Positions 43,019 to 51,482 of a stretch of DNA of 64,000 nt are shown piece by piece; positions within the stretch are counted from its first letter, which is position 1; each line of letters opens with the position of its first letter. The DNA is taken from positions 1,798,001 through 1,862,000 of the forward strand of contig JADJXJ010000001.1 in NCBI GenBank assembly GCA_016715945.1. The letters are read 5' to 3'. The notes beneath the pieces are model-generated. The model was not told the DNA's origin, ran no database searches, and saw only the letters and a program-made list of their open reading frames with translations. The translations under genes and the position numbers were made by a program. This DNA is from Bacteroidota bacterium. GTDB lineage: Bacteria > Bacteroidota > Bacteroidia > Bacteroidales > F082.

Positions 43019-43637
43019 CCAGATCCGTGAGTTGATTGTCGGGCTCGATACTTCCGGCATACCCGACGAACGCAAGCTATTGCTTGATAATCTTGCCGGG
43101 CATGTGCGGGCAAAACTCGCACATGGAAGGGTGGCCCTCAGTTTCATCTGCACCCACAATTCGCGGCGCAGCCACCTGGGGCAGATCTGGGCGCAAACCA
43201 TGGCAGCTTTCCACGGTTTGACGGCCGTTGATTGTTACAGCGGTGGCACCGAAGCCACTGCTTTGTTTCCTAAGGTTGCCGAAACACTCGAAAACCAGGG
43301 TTTTCAGCTTATCCAGCTGAGCAAAGCACCCAACCCGGTGTATGCCATTAGGTACAGCAATGATTTTCAGCCTGTTATTGCTTTTTCAAAAACTTACGAT
43401 CACCCTTTTAATCCCCGCTCCGGATTCATTGCCGTTATGACCTGCGACTCGGCCAATGAGGCTTGCCCGGTAGTTTTTGGCGCCGACATGAGGGTCCCCA
43501 TCCTGTATCTCGACCCCAAAGTGTCGGATGGCAGCCCGCAAATGGATAGTGTGTATGCCGGGCGCAGTTTGCAGATTGCCAGAGAGATGAAATATTTGTT
43601 TGAATCGGTGGCGAATCCGGCAGATCGCCTCTCTTAA
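43011..43637 (+). CDS. Phosphatase-type arsenate reductase-like protein
   Basis: The 208-residue protein has the low-molecular-weight tyrosine phosphatase fold also used by thioredoxin-coupled arsenate reductases. The active-site loop CTHNSRRS fits CX5R(S/T), with the catalytic Cys near residue 47. CNEACP-like SANEACPVVFG and later MTCDSANEAC supply extra cysteines that could form the disulfide relay. It is about 70 residues longer than S. aureus ArsC, with an N-terminal helical extension. Overlap with the ACR3 exporter gene makes arsenate reduction the likely role; a phosphatase role is the alternative. Confidence 0.82.
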   Translation: MFDQIRELIVGLDTSGIPDERKLLLDNLAGHVRAKLAHGRVALSFICTHNSRRSHLGQIWAQTMAAFHGLTAVDCYSGGTEATALFPKVAETLENQGFQLIQLSKAPNPVYAIRYSNDFQPVIAFSKTYDHPFNPRSGFIAVMTCDSANEACPVVFGADMRVPILYLDPKVSDGSPQMDSVYAGRSLQIAREMKYLFESVANPADRLS

Positions 43638-43642
43638 TCCGG

Positions 43643-44398
43643 TCACATATCCAACCACTTACGGAATTCAGCTGTGCGGGCTGAGCTCACCCATTGCAGT
43701 TCGGGGGTTGGAGGCTGAAGGCTGATCGCAATACGGCTTTTAGGCATCAGGTGTAGCCGGCCGATGGCGCCAAAAGCAATGATATACTGCCTGTTGATCC
43801 GAAAAAATTGCCGGGGATTCAGCACATTCTCAAGCTGATCGAGCGACAAATCCAGGGGATAGCTCATGCCGTCGGAAGTGCACATGAAGACGTTTTTTTC
43901 CAGGGCATAAAAATAGGATGCCTGATCGATGCCGATGCTTTTTATCTTGTCGCCAACATTCACAAGAAAACGTTCCTTGTAGGCACGTTGCCTCAACTGC
44001 ATCTGCTCGAGCAGCAGATCAAAATTGATAGTGCCGGGTTTGCGGATCTTATCAAATTTGGCCAGAGCTGCTTCAAGGCGCTGTGGCTGAATGGGTTTGA
44101 GCAGGTATTCTATGCTGTTGAGTTCGAATGCCCTGAGGGCATATTCGTCGTATGCGGTAGTGAAGATGATGAAACTTTCGGGCTGAACCTGCCTGAAGAT
44201 GTCGAAACTTATGCCATCGCCGAGCTGAATATCGAGAAAGATGAGGTCGGGAGCCTGATGTTGCCTGAACCATTCAATGGCTCCGGCCACACTGTCGATC
44301 GTACCCTGGATGCGTATATCGGGCTTTAGCTGCATCAGCATGGCCTCAAGGCGCTGGGCGGCAAGGGGTTCGTCTTCGATGATGAGCGCCCGGATCAT
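43643..44398 (-). CDS. LytTR family response regulator
   Basis: The 251-residue protein has a receiver domain (IIEDEPLAAQRLEAML; phosphoacceptor Asp in PDLIFLDIQLGDG; FTTAYDEYALRAFEL; LLKPIQPQRLEAAL) and a C-terminal LytTR DNA-binding domain (ASYFYALEKNVFMCTSDG; NPRQFFRINRQYIIAFGAI). It is the partner of the LytS-type kinase encoded immediately upstream, with a 4-bp overlap. LytTR regulators commonly control surface and envelope genes; the TonB receptor gene just beyond the kinase is a candidate target. Confidence 0.94.
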   Translation of the reverse strand: MIRALIIEDEPLAAQRLEAMLMQLKPDIRIQGTIDSVAGAIEWFRQHQAPDLIFLDIQLGDGISFDIFRQVQPESFIIFTTAYDEYALRAFELNSIEYLLKPIQPQRLEAALAKFDKIRKPGTINFDLLLEQMQLRQRAYKERFLVNVGDKIKSIGIDQASYFYALEKNVFMCTSDGMSYPLDLSLDQLENVLNPRQFFRINRQYIIAFGAIGRLHLMPKSRIAISLQPPTPELQWVSSARTAEFRKWLDM

Positions 44399-45438
44399 AA
44401 TTCAACTTCAAGCAATGGCAAACTTACTCGAAAAATCCCACTATCTTTTTCAACCACAACTTCTTTGGTAGTGTAAAGCGCATAACGGCCGCTGATGTTG
44501 TTCAGCCCTTTGCCTGTGGAAGCTACCCCTTGCCTGGGCTGCAGGTTGTTTTGAACCACAAGCCGTCCTTCGTCAATAAACACACTGATATACAACGGCT
44601 TGTCGGCTGTGATTACATTGTGCTTGATGGCATTCTCTGCAAGCATCTGGAGGCTTAGGGGTGGGAGTGCAAGGTGAAAGGCCGATTCAGGTATCCTGAC
44701 ATCCACGAGCAGGTTTTGCCCGAAACGGAGTTTTTGCAATGCGAGGTAGCTGTTGAGCACCTTCAGTTCGTCGCGCAACAGGCTGAATTCCTTTTCGCTG
44801 CTGCTGAGCATATAGCGCAGGAGGTCGGACATATGGCCGATGTATTCCACGGCCTTCGGGTTGTTTTCCACCAGGCTCGACAGGCTGTTGAGGCTGTTGA
44901 ACAAAAAATGGGGATTGACCTGGGTGCGCAGCGCTTCGTAACGTGCCGAAATGTTGTCGCGCTCAAGCCGGGTGGAGCGACCGAAATGAAATTTCCACTG
45001 GCGGTAGAAAAACACCGATTCGTGAATGGCAGTGATGAGGTAAGTGATAAGCAGGGTGGTAAAAATGGCCATAATAAAGGTTTGCCCATCCTGTGTCGCA
45101 AAAAGGTCTTTCTGGGTGAAAAAAATAATGCCGCTTACAATTAACGTGTGCAGGGTGATCAGGATCACTTCGAGCACAAGGTGCCTGACAGGCTTTTCCT
45201 GCCAGGGATACTTTTTCCATAGATAGGACACGATAAACACGCAACCAATCCAGATTGCAGCTGTGTTAAGTATCCCGGATCCTATACCAACAATTGCGGA
45301 TGAGGCATCAGCATATTCATTGCTGATCAGGTAGATAAGCGAGATAAAGAGGCCAACGCCCAAAATTAGCAGCAAATAGTTCCTGGTGAACCAGTTGAAG
45401 TCGTGCTCCTCCGCATCAAAATCAGATTTCCTTTTCAT
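44395..45438 (-). CDS. LytS/YehU-type sensor histidine kinase
   Basis: The roughly 347-residue product starts with four membrane segments (YLLLILGVGLFISLIYLI; GIGSGILNTAAIWIGCVFIVSYLW; HLVLEVILITLHTLIVSGIIFF; FIMAIFTTLLITYLITAI). The His_kinase domain follows, with the phosphoacceptor His in TQVNPHFLFNSLNSL, and an ATPase domain (MLAENAIKHNV). No separate periplasmic sensor domain is visible, so the signal is probably sensed in or at the membrane. The frame extends 14 codons upstream; the ATG at 45438 is chosen because only that part is charged and family-like. It is coupled to the response regulator. Confidence 0.92.
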   Translation of the reverse strand: MKRKSDFDAEEHDFNWFTRNYLLLILGVGLFISLIYLISNEYADASSAIVGIGSGILNTAAIWIGCVFIVSYLWKKYPWQEKPVRHLVLEVILITLHTLIVSGIIFFTQKDLFATQDGQTFIMAIFTTLLITYLITAIHESVFFYRQWKFHFGRSTRLERDNISARYEALRTQVNPHFLFNSLNSLSSLVENNPKAVEYIGHMSDLLRYMLSSSEKEFSLLRDELKVLNSYLALQKLRFGQNLLVDVRIPESAFHLALPPLSLQMLAENAIKHNVITADKPLYISVFIDEGRLVVQNNLQPRQGVASTGKGLNNISGRYALYTTKEVVVEKDSGIFRVSLPLLEVEL

Positions 45439-45547
45439 TCTTGGTCTTTTACCTTGTAAAAATACAGTCTGAAACCCCACTAAACTATTTGCTGTCGTAT
45501 TGGATTATTCAGGCAATTGTGATGGTGCATTTGCCGGATGCTGGCCG

Positions 45548-47926
45548 CTAAAATCTGACCCTGTAGAGAAACATTGGGACAAAACCCTGCTGGTACACAT
45601 AATAAAGCTCATTTTTCCTGGGATCATAAGCTTCCATAAAGATACTCCGGTTGCCGGTGATATTCTGTAAATCGATGGCCCATTCCTGCCACAATTTTTT
45701 TCCGTTGCTTTTGAGCCCGATACGAAAATCGGAACGGATATAGTCATCATACTTTTCTTCGTAAGCCCGTGACCAATCGCGTACTTCCTCGCCTTTTTGC
45801 GCAGATGCAACGAAGTCGACCGGCACAGTGCGCCTGCCCCCTGCCCAAACGAACTTCCCGTCGAGGGTGAGTGTTAGCTTTTCGTTCAGCTTAAGTTCGT
45901 AACCTCCGAGGAGATTGAACACGTAATTGCCATTGAATGCCGTATTGCGCCAGATGCCGTCGTAACCGGTGTATTTTGAGTCGAAAACCGAGGCGGTGAA
46001 CAACATATACCATCCTTTGCTCAAAAACTTTTCCACAGTAAGCTCAAGGCCATAGTTCTGGCCTTTGCCTTTATTTACCAGGCTGTCTATCCTGGGAGTA
46101 CCAAACTGGTCGCCAAAGTTGAGCATCGAGAACTCCGGGAAATCAGGCTTTACGGGTGCATCAAAAAGGTATTGGTAATAAGCTTCGGTCTTGAACCTGA
46201 ATCCTTCGCCAAGCAGTTGCTGAAATCCGATCACCTGATGCAGGCTTCGGGTGAGCTTCAGGTCTTCGTTGGTGCGGATGTAGGTGCCCGATTGTGGCAG
46301 ATAAGCCTGAGAAAAATATACCGACCTGGGCTGCAACTGGCTATGCAGTCCGGCTCCTGCTGTGAGCACGGCTGTTTCGTTGAGCCTGTAATTCAGTCCG
46401 ATGCGTGGCTCAGCCACGAGCTGCTGATTAATTGCGGCATACTGAAAGTTCATCCCGGCATTTGCACTCAGGCGCTGTCCGAAGTTTTGGTGCAGCTGGC
46501 CATATGCCCTGTAGAGCATCATCCGGCCCTGCACATCCGACCTTGTGATAAATTGCTGGTAGCGTTTCGAGAATACACTGTCCACATAATCGAGTCCGAA
46601 CACATCCACATTCAATCCGGCCAGGTAACTGGCATTTGCACCAAGCTTGCCACGCAGCTGGGTGTTGAACGACAGTTTGGACTCCTTTTCGTAGCCCCTG
46701 TAGAATGGCTTGAATGCATCGGTAACCACCGAATCGAGTATGGCCTCGGAATAGGTGCGTTGCCACGAAAGGGTGGAGCGCAGCCTTGTTTTGGCAGAAG
46801 GAAACCATGTGTGGGTGAGCCCGACCACCCCCAGCCCCGATCCGAAATCAGTGGCAGTTCCGCGGAAGTTGTACTGATTGGCAGCGGTATCGCTCAGATC
46901 GCGGCCAAGACGGATCAGGCTCTGCCCCCACAATCCGATAACTTTGAATCGGCCGTACTTTGTTCCGGGCACATCCATCACGAATGTCAGGTCTTTGTAG
47001 CGCGGCACTGCCGATCCTGTACCTACGTCGAAGCCCAGCTCGTTCATCAGCTCAAGGGTGGAATAACGGAAGTTGGCAAGGTAGGATGCCTTCTGTCCAT
47101 TGCCTGTGCCAAAGACCGGTCCTTCGGCCCCCAGCTCGAAACCGTTGAAACCGATCTGGCCAAGAAATTCGTTTTTTGCCGGATTGCCGCTGCGCAAATT
47201 GAGGTCGAACACCCCTGCCAGTGCATTTCCGTATTCAGCCGGAAAGGCTCCTGTCAGAAAGTCGCTGTTCATCAGCAGGTTATTGTTCACCATGCTCACC
47301 GGACCTCCGGTTGTACCAAGTGAGCCAAAGTGGTTAGGGTTTGGTATTTCGATGCCTTCCATCCTCCAAAGCACCCCGGATGGCGAATTGCCGCGGATAA
47401 TGATGTCGTTGCGCGAGTCGTTCTGGGTCATCACACCGGCATAATTGGCCACCATGCGTGCCGGATCGCCAAGGCTGCCGGCAAAACGCTCGGTTTCTTC
47501 CACAGTGAAAGCCCGGGCACTTACCAGGGCCATGTCGTTGATGGTCTGCTCTTTGGGCTTGGCCGAGCTGACTGTAATCTCACCAAGACTGACTGGGGCT
47601 TCGTGCAGCAAAACCTCAACCACAACCTCCTTTCCACCAGTGACCAAAAGATTACGAACGATTTGCGGAGCATAGCCTACATAACTCACTTCAATTGACT
47701 GGCGCCCTGCCTGCACAGCACGAAGCACAAATAAACCGTTGAGATCGGTGGTTGTTGCAATCGCCGTTTCGCCCAGCAAACGTACGTGGGCACCTGGCAG
47801 AGGCTGGGTAGTAATGGCATCGAGCACCTTGCCGCGTATGTTTTGAACCTGTTCGGGAGCTTCGCCTGCATACAGGGTAGTAGCTACGATCAATAAACAA
47901 AAGAGCGAAATGTGAATAGTTTTCAT
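45548..47926 (-). CDS. TonB-dependent receptor with carboxypeptidase-like domain
   Basis: The 792-residue outer-membrane receptor has a signal peptide (IHISLFCLLIVATTLYAG), a CarboxypepD_reg-like domain (IRGKVLDAITTQPLPGAHVRLLG; GLFVLRAVQAG), a plug domain (ETERFAGSLGDPARMVANYAGV; RNDIIIRGNSPSGVLWRMEGIEIPNPNHF; AEYGNALAGVFDL) and a beta barrel ending in an aromatic residue (MFLYRVRF). No SusD partner is adjacent, so it is not a standard Sus pair. The ligand is unknown. It lies beside the LytS/LytTR pair on the same strand and has its own -7 element. Confidence 0.92.
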   Translation of the reverse strand: MKTIHISLFCLLIVATTLYAGEAPEQVQNIRGKVLDAITTQPLPGAHVRLLGETAIATTTDLNGLFVLRAVQAGRQSIEVSYVGYAPQIVRNLLVTGGKEVVVEVLLHEAPVSLGEITVSSAKPKEQTINDMALVSARAFTVEETERFAGSLGDPARMVANYAGVMTQNDSRNDIIIRGNSPSGVLWRMEGIEIPNPNHFGSLGTTGGPVSMVNNNLLMNSDFLTGAFPAEYGNALAGVFDLNLRSGNPAKNEFLGQIGFNGFELGAEGPVFGTGNGQKASYLANFRYSTLELMNELGFDVGTGSAVPRYKDLTFVMDVPGTKYGRFKVIGLWGQSLIRLGRDLSDTAANQYNFRGTATDFGSGLGVVGLTHTWFPSAKTRLRSTLSWQRTYSEAILDSVVTDAFKPFYRGYEKESKLSFNTQLRGKLGANASYLAGLNVDVFGLDYVDSVFSKRYQQFITRSDVQGRMMLYRAYGQLHQNFGQRLSANAGMNFQYAAINQQLVAEPRIGLNYRLNETAVLTAGAGLHSQLQPRSVYFSQAYLPQSGTYIRTNEDLKLTRSLHQVIGFQQLLGEGFRFKTEAYYQYLFDAPVKPDFPEFSMLNFGDQFGTPRIDSLVNKGKGQNYGLELTVEKFLSKGWYMLFTASVFDSKYTGYDGIWRNTAFNGNYVFNLLGGYELKLNEKLTLTLDGKFVWAGGRRTVPVDFVASAQKGEEVRDWSRAYEEKYDDYIRSDFRIGLKSNGKKLWQEWAIDLQNITGNRSIFMEAYDPRKNELYYVYQQGFVPMFLYRVRF

Positions 47927-47947
47927 GGTTTTATATCATTGATGCGG

Positions 47948-47955
47948 CAAAAATA
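47948..47955 (-). promoter_or_regulatory. Candidate -7 element for the TonB receptor gene
   Basis: TATTTTTG on the minus strand matches TAnnTTTG and would start the transcript near 47941, 15 bp before the ATG. No -33 element at the right distance. Confidence 0.45.
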
Positions 47956-48037
47956 TCCTGCACAATGGCGTTAGAAAACTTAAAGCTGACGAACGGGAAA
48001 AAGAGCGGATGAAAGCCGCAAATCGCTCCCCGGGTCG

Positions 48038-48071
48038 AAAAAAAAGCCGGAAGGCTTGAGGCGATCCGGCT
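48038..48071 (-). terminator. Terminator of the LruC island
   Basis: AGCCGGA (48045-48051) pairs with TCCGGCT (48065-48071). On the minus strand the hairpin is followed by eight U (48038-48045 in plus-strand numbering). It lies 22 bp after the stop of the second LruC gene. Confidence 0.82.
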
Positions 48072-48092
48072 AGGCTTTTGTTTCTGATCAGG

Positions 48093-50969
48093 TTATTTTC
48101 CTGAAGGCACCTGGTAAATCAGCGAACTGTTCCGGTATCCCGGCAGATTCTTGTACCAGTCGGGAAATTGCACGCCACCACTCATGGCCCATTCGGCAAA
48201 CTTGAGGTGAACGCCCAGAATGTCCTGCTTCTCAATCGGATAGTCGAACGATTCGTAAATATTGATGGCCCAGGGATGGTTCTTGTCGGTCACATACCAG
48301 CGTCCGGTTGCAGGATTGCTGTCGTCTTCCCACTGGCCAAAAAGGCTCATGTCAGCAAGGTCGGTTGGTGGGTAGTATGGCAGGTGCACCTCATGGCTCC
48401 GCACGTTGTTGACGATGATGAAAGGATTGAAATTGCCGATATCCACCTGCGCTGCGGTGTACGTATTAGCAGGGAGATAAATTCTTATCTCAAGCTCTAC
48501 TGGTTCAACGTATGAAGCCGAAGGGTCTGTATTTACCCCAATACCTGTACCTGGGTATGGCATTTCGTTGTAGGCGTTATCGTAAACAATGATGGTGGGT
48601 TTTGACTGCCCCGCTTCTGTACCGTTGGCATTGAGGCTAATGTAATTTTCAGTAAGACTTGTGCCTTCCACAAACAAATCATCTGCATTGATGTTGCTGC
48701 TTAGCTGGAACCCAAATCCATTCTCGAAAGAGGCCCCAAAAGCTCTAATCTTGAATTTACCAATAATCAGGTCAACGTAATTTCCTGTGTTTGAAACAAG
48801 TTCGAACCTATAGTCCAACACAAGATCATTGAAGTCGTAATCTCCTTTTCCGGGCCAAAGGTCCTCAAAGGCCAGCGTGCCATAACCTGTTGCAGGGAAG
48901 AAATTATCCACAGGGATATATTCCCCGGTAAAAGGCAGGCTTACAGTGCCAGTGCTTGAACTTTCGAATCCTGCATTATCCTTCGACCTGAATGGTATAA
49001 TCACAGTTACAGGGCCGTTTATCGGATCGACCTGAACACTGTTTGCCAACACTCCTCCACTGTTAACATTGATAATCACACCACCAGAAGGGAAGGATGT
49101 GCTTGTGTAGGTAGCAGAACCAATTTTGATTGAGGTTGCATTAGTCGGGAACGATATAATACGAATAGATCCGACCACGCCATCAGGGTCATCGAAAATA
49201 AACAGATTGTTTGTAACCGGTACAAAAATTTCACCACCAGGATTCTCCTGTATATCCGCAGTGCTGTTACCTGTCGTAGGCAATTGCTCGATAGCGAAGT
49301 TAACGTCCATTGTAATCTGATTATTTACTACCGAGGCCACTAACCTGCCATCGGGCGTACCATCACTCCCGGGAGTAGTTCCCACATTTTCACCGGTATT
49401 GACCCATCCATTGGGCAATTGCACTGGTGGTGCAGGCTGTCCCACTGTTCCCTGCACCGTACTTATGAGCACAGTATAGCTGCCGTTTTGCAAATTGTTG
49501 AAACTGTATGTTCCGCCGGATGATACAGCAACTGATGCAACGACTAAGTCGGCCTGATCAAGCAGATTTGCATACAAAGGTGTGCCAGATGGTGAGCCGA
49601 TCCCATTACCGTTTACAAAGTTATCGCTCATTCCGTCGGGATCATGATACACATTGCCGCTCAGTCCTCCAAGTGCCTGGGGCATAGTGAATGGGAGATA
49701 CACATAGCCAGTATTCGTACTTGGGAAGTTTGCATTATCGATTGCAACGAAAGGAATGGCAACAGTTACAACACCATCAAGAGGGTCAACGGAAATTGCC
49801 TGTGTAGGGTTGCCAACGGATGAAGAAGGTATAGTTATTCCCTGCGCAGGAAAACTTCCGGAATCATATGTACTTCCATTGATTGTGATCGTAGTAATCC
49901 CTGTCGGAAAAGCGGTAATCTTGATAGACACAACATCTCCATCAGGGTCTGTAGCTTGGAAAAGGGCTGCTGCAACCGACACACTAATTGTTCCACCTGG
50001 GTTCTCCTGCGCGGCTTCGGTATTTGTTGATGCTATGGGTAGCCTTTGAATACCAAAATTGACATGCTGTGTGATTGTATTTGGTTGAACAATTGTGTTG
50101 ATCATGCCATCAATTGTTCCGTCGTTGCCTGCACTCGTGCCCACGTGTTCACCTGTATTGACCCACCCTGCAGGAAGAAGGGTCAGAGGGGCCGTATTTC
50201 CAGGCGTACCCGAAACAGTACTAAGTTGTACCTGATAACTACCTGCGCCAACGGTAAATTCCCAGGTACCATTGTTGTTCACCGGTTTTGTCTGCAACAC
50301 CATACCCCCGCTGTTAAGCAGATTTACATATAGCTGGGTTGAACCAGCCGCACCCACACCTGCTCCATTTACAGTATTGTCGGTCAATCCGTTAATGTCA
50401 TGAAAGACATTACCCATTAATCCACTTGGATTCGTATTGCATATCGTACCATTGCAGTTCATTACTTGATGGAACTCAGCCGCTGTGAAACTGGCCAGCT
50501 GCAGCGATGTTCCCGACTTAGCCGACACTTGTTGATTTTGCAGACTTGTCAGGGTGTAAGTGATAGCAAATACACCGGCTTTACCACCGCCAATGTTTTT
50601 CACCCCATCAATTTTAAACCCTTGGAAGGGCGTTGAAGCCCCCAGGTTCGGACCAAGATCAATATTGGTGTAAGTCATGGTGCCCTGACGTACCTGTACA
50701 CTTACATTTGAGTAAGTTCCGGGAACAGCCTCAACGGAGTAGTGTGAAAGTGCCTTGCAACTCGGACCACCGCAACCGTTGTGCTCAACACGCAACACAA
50801 TAGTATAAGTGCCATTACAGTTTTGCACTACCGATTCGATAATCGTTGTAAAGCCACCACCATTGCTTTTGCTAACCTCGCAAGTTACAACGGCGTTTGC
50901 GCTCATGCCTGCTGCAAAAAACAATGCAACAAGGATGATTGACTTGATGAAAAAACCAATATCTTTCAT
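48093..50969 (-). CDS. LruC-domain surface protein with two tandem modules
   Basis: The 958-residue product has a signal peptide (FFIKSIILVALFFAAGMSANA), an N-terminal domain of about 165 residues with several Cys (NCNGTICNTN), two tandem modules of 252 residues each, and a C-terminal LruC/DUF4842 domain of about 275 residues (TLAFEDLWPGKGDYDFNDLV; VRSHEVHLPYYPPTDLADMSLFGQWED; PDWYKNLPGYRNSSLIY). Each module pairs an SdrD B-like fold (GNVFHD or GNVYHD, then GWVNTGE) with a cadherin-like beta domain (DPDG). No T9SS signal is present. An outer-surface adhesin or structural role is inferred. It is 18 bp behind a small lipoprotein gene. Confidence 0.85.
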   Translation of the reverse strand: MKDIGFFIKSIILVALFFAAGMSANAVVTCEVSKSNGGGFTTIIESVVQNCNGTYTIVLRVEHNGCGGPSCKALSHYSVEAVPGTYSNVSVQVRQGTMTYTNIDLGPNLGASTPFQGFKIDGVKNIGGGKAGVFAITYTLTSLQNQQVSAKSGTSLQLASFTAAEFHQVMNCNGTICNTNPSGLMGNVFHDINGLTDNTVNGAGVGAAGSTQLYVNLLNSGGMVLQTKPVNNNGTWEFTVGAGSYQVQLSTVSGTPGNTAPLTLLPAGWVNTGEHVGTSAGNDGTIDGMINTIVQPNTITQHVNFGIQRLPIASTNTEAAQENPGGTISVSVAAALFQATDPDGDVVSIKITAFPTGITTITINGSTYDSGSFPAQGITIPSSSVGNPTQAISVDPLDGVVTVAIPFVAIDNANFPSTNTGYVYLPFTMPQALGGLSGNVYHDPDGMSDNFVNGNGIGSPSGTPLYANLLDQADLVVASVAVSSGGTYSFNNLQNGSYTVLISTVQGTVGQPAPPVQLPNGWVNTGENVGTTPGSDGTPDGRLVASVVNNQITMDVNFAIEQLPTTGNSTADIQENPGGEIFVPVTNNLFIFDDPDGVVGSIRIISFPTNATSIKIGSATYTSTSFPSGGVIINVNSGGVLANSVQVDPINGPVTVIIPFRSKDNAGFESSSTGTVSLPFTGEYIPVDNFFPATGYGTLAFEDLWPGKGDYDFNDLVLDYRFELVSNTGNYVDLIIGKFKIRAFGASFENGFGFQLSSNINADDLFVEGTSLTENYISLNANGTEAGQSKPTIIVYDNAYNEMPYPGTGIGVNTDPSASYVEPVELEIRIYLPANTYTAAQVDIGNFNPFIIVNNVRSHEVHLPYYPPTDLADMSLFGQWEDDSNPATGRWYVTDKNHPWAINIYESFDYPIEKQDILGVHLKFAEWAMSGGVQFPDWYKNLPGYRNSSLIYQVPSGK
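48903..50414 (-). repeat. Two tandem 756-bp coding modules
   Basis: The codon for the first Gly of GNVFHD ends at 50414 and that of GNVYHD at 49658, exactly 756 bp (252 codons) apart. Both copies then carry NG(A/N)G(V/I)G, a Thr-rich turn, GWVNTGE(H/N)VGT, a QENPGG linker, DPDG and SVDPLDG/QVDPING. The modules are diverged, so duplication is old. Confidence 0.75.
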
Positions 50970-50987
50970 TGTATTCAGGAGTATGAT

Positions 50988-51350
50988 TTACAAATTAACT
51001 GAATAGGAACTCACACCAGGTTGCAAATAAAGGGCGCGCTCAATGCCCTGAAACTTGATCTTTAGTAAAGTCTCGTAAGCAGGCAGAGTGATTTTCATTG
51101 TGTAATTTGCTCCTGCGGTTAGATATGCCCTCTGATAAACAACATTGTTATTCCCATTTACTACCTCGGTCAAGCCACTGTTGCTGCTACTCAGGCTGAT
51201 TGTTAGATCGCGAGTGGTCTTCCAGTCAAAATTTGCCGGCACCTTCAGCTCCTCCATGCTCTTTGGCTGGTTGGGCTCAAAACGGTCTTTGCGGCAGGAA
51301 TATAGCGAGGCAAGCACCACGATCATCACAAAAAATGCAATCTTTTTCAT
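50988..51350 (-). CDS. Small lipoprotein of the LruC island
   Basis: The 120-residue product has a lipoprotein signal (KKIAFFVMIVVLASLYSC, lipobox LYSC) and a compact beta domain (VPANFDWKTTRDLTISLSSSNSGLTEV; LPAYETLLKIKFQGIERALYL). Many Bacteroidota LruC proteins, as I recall, begin with just such a Cys-anchored domain containing an FDWKTT-like motif. Here it is a separate gene, 18 bp before one LruC gene and 132 bp after the other. It may anchor one or both LruC proteins to the outer membrane. Function is inferred from context only. Confidence 0.75.
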   Translation of the reverse strand: MKKIAFFVMIVVLASLYSCRKDRFEPNQPKSMEELKVPANFDWKTTRDLTISLSSSNSGLTEVVNGNNNVVYQRAYLTAGANYTMKITLPAYETLLKIKFQGIERALYLQPGVSSYSVNL

Positions 51351-51482
51351 ATCTGAAATGTTTTATATATTCTTAATGTCAATAATCGTGCCTTATTTAT
51401 ATCTATTTGATTTTCAAAATATTAATAAATTTGTTCTCGAAATTTTTTCCAATAATAGGATTTATTTGATCAAACCTATACA

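Noticed and set aside
46172..47323. A 383-codon open frame on the plus strand opposite the TonB receptor gene
   Set aside because: It mirrors the receptor's codons, has no signal, domain or plausible start region, and the receptor on the other strand is clear.
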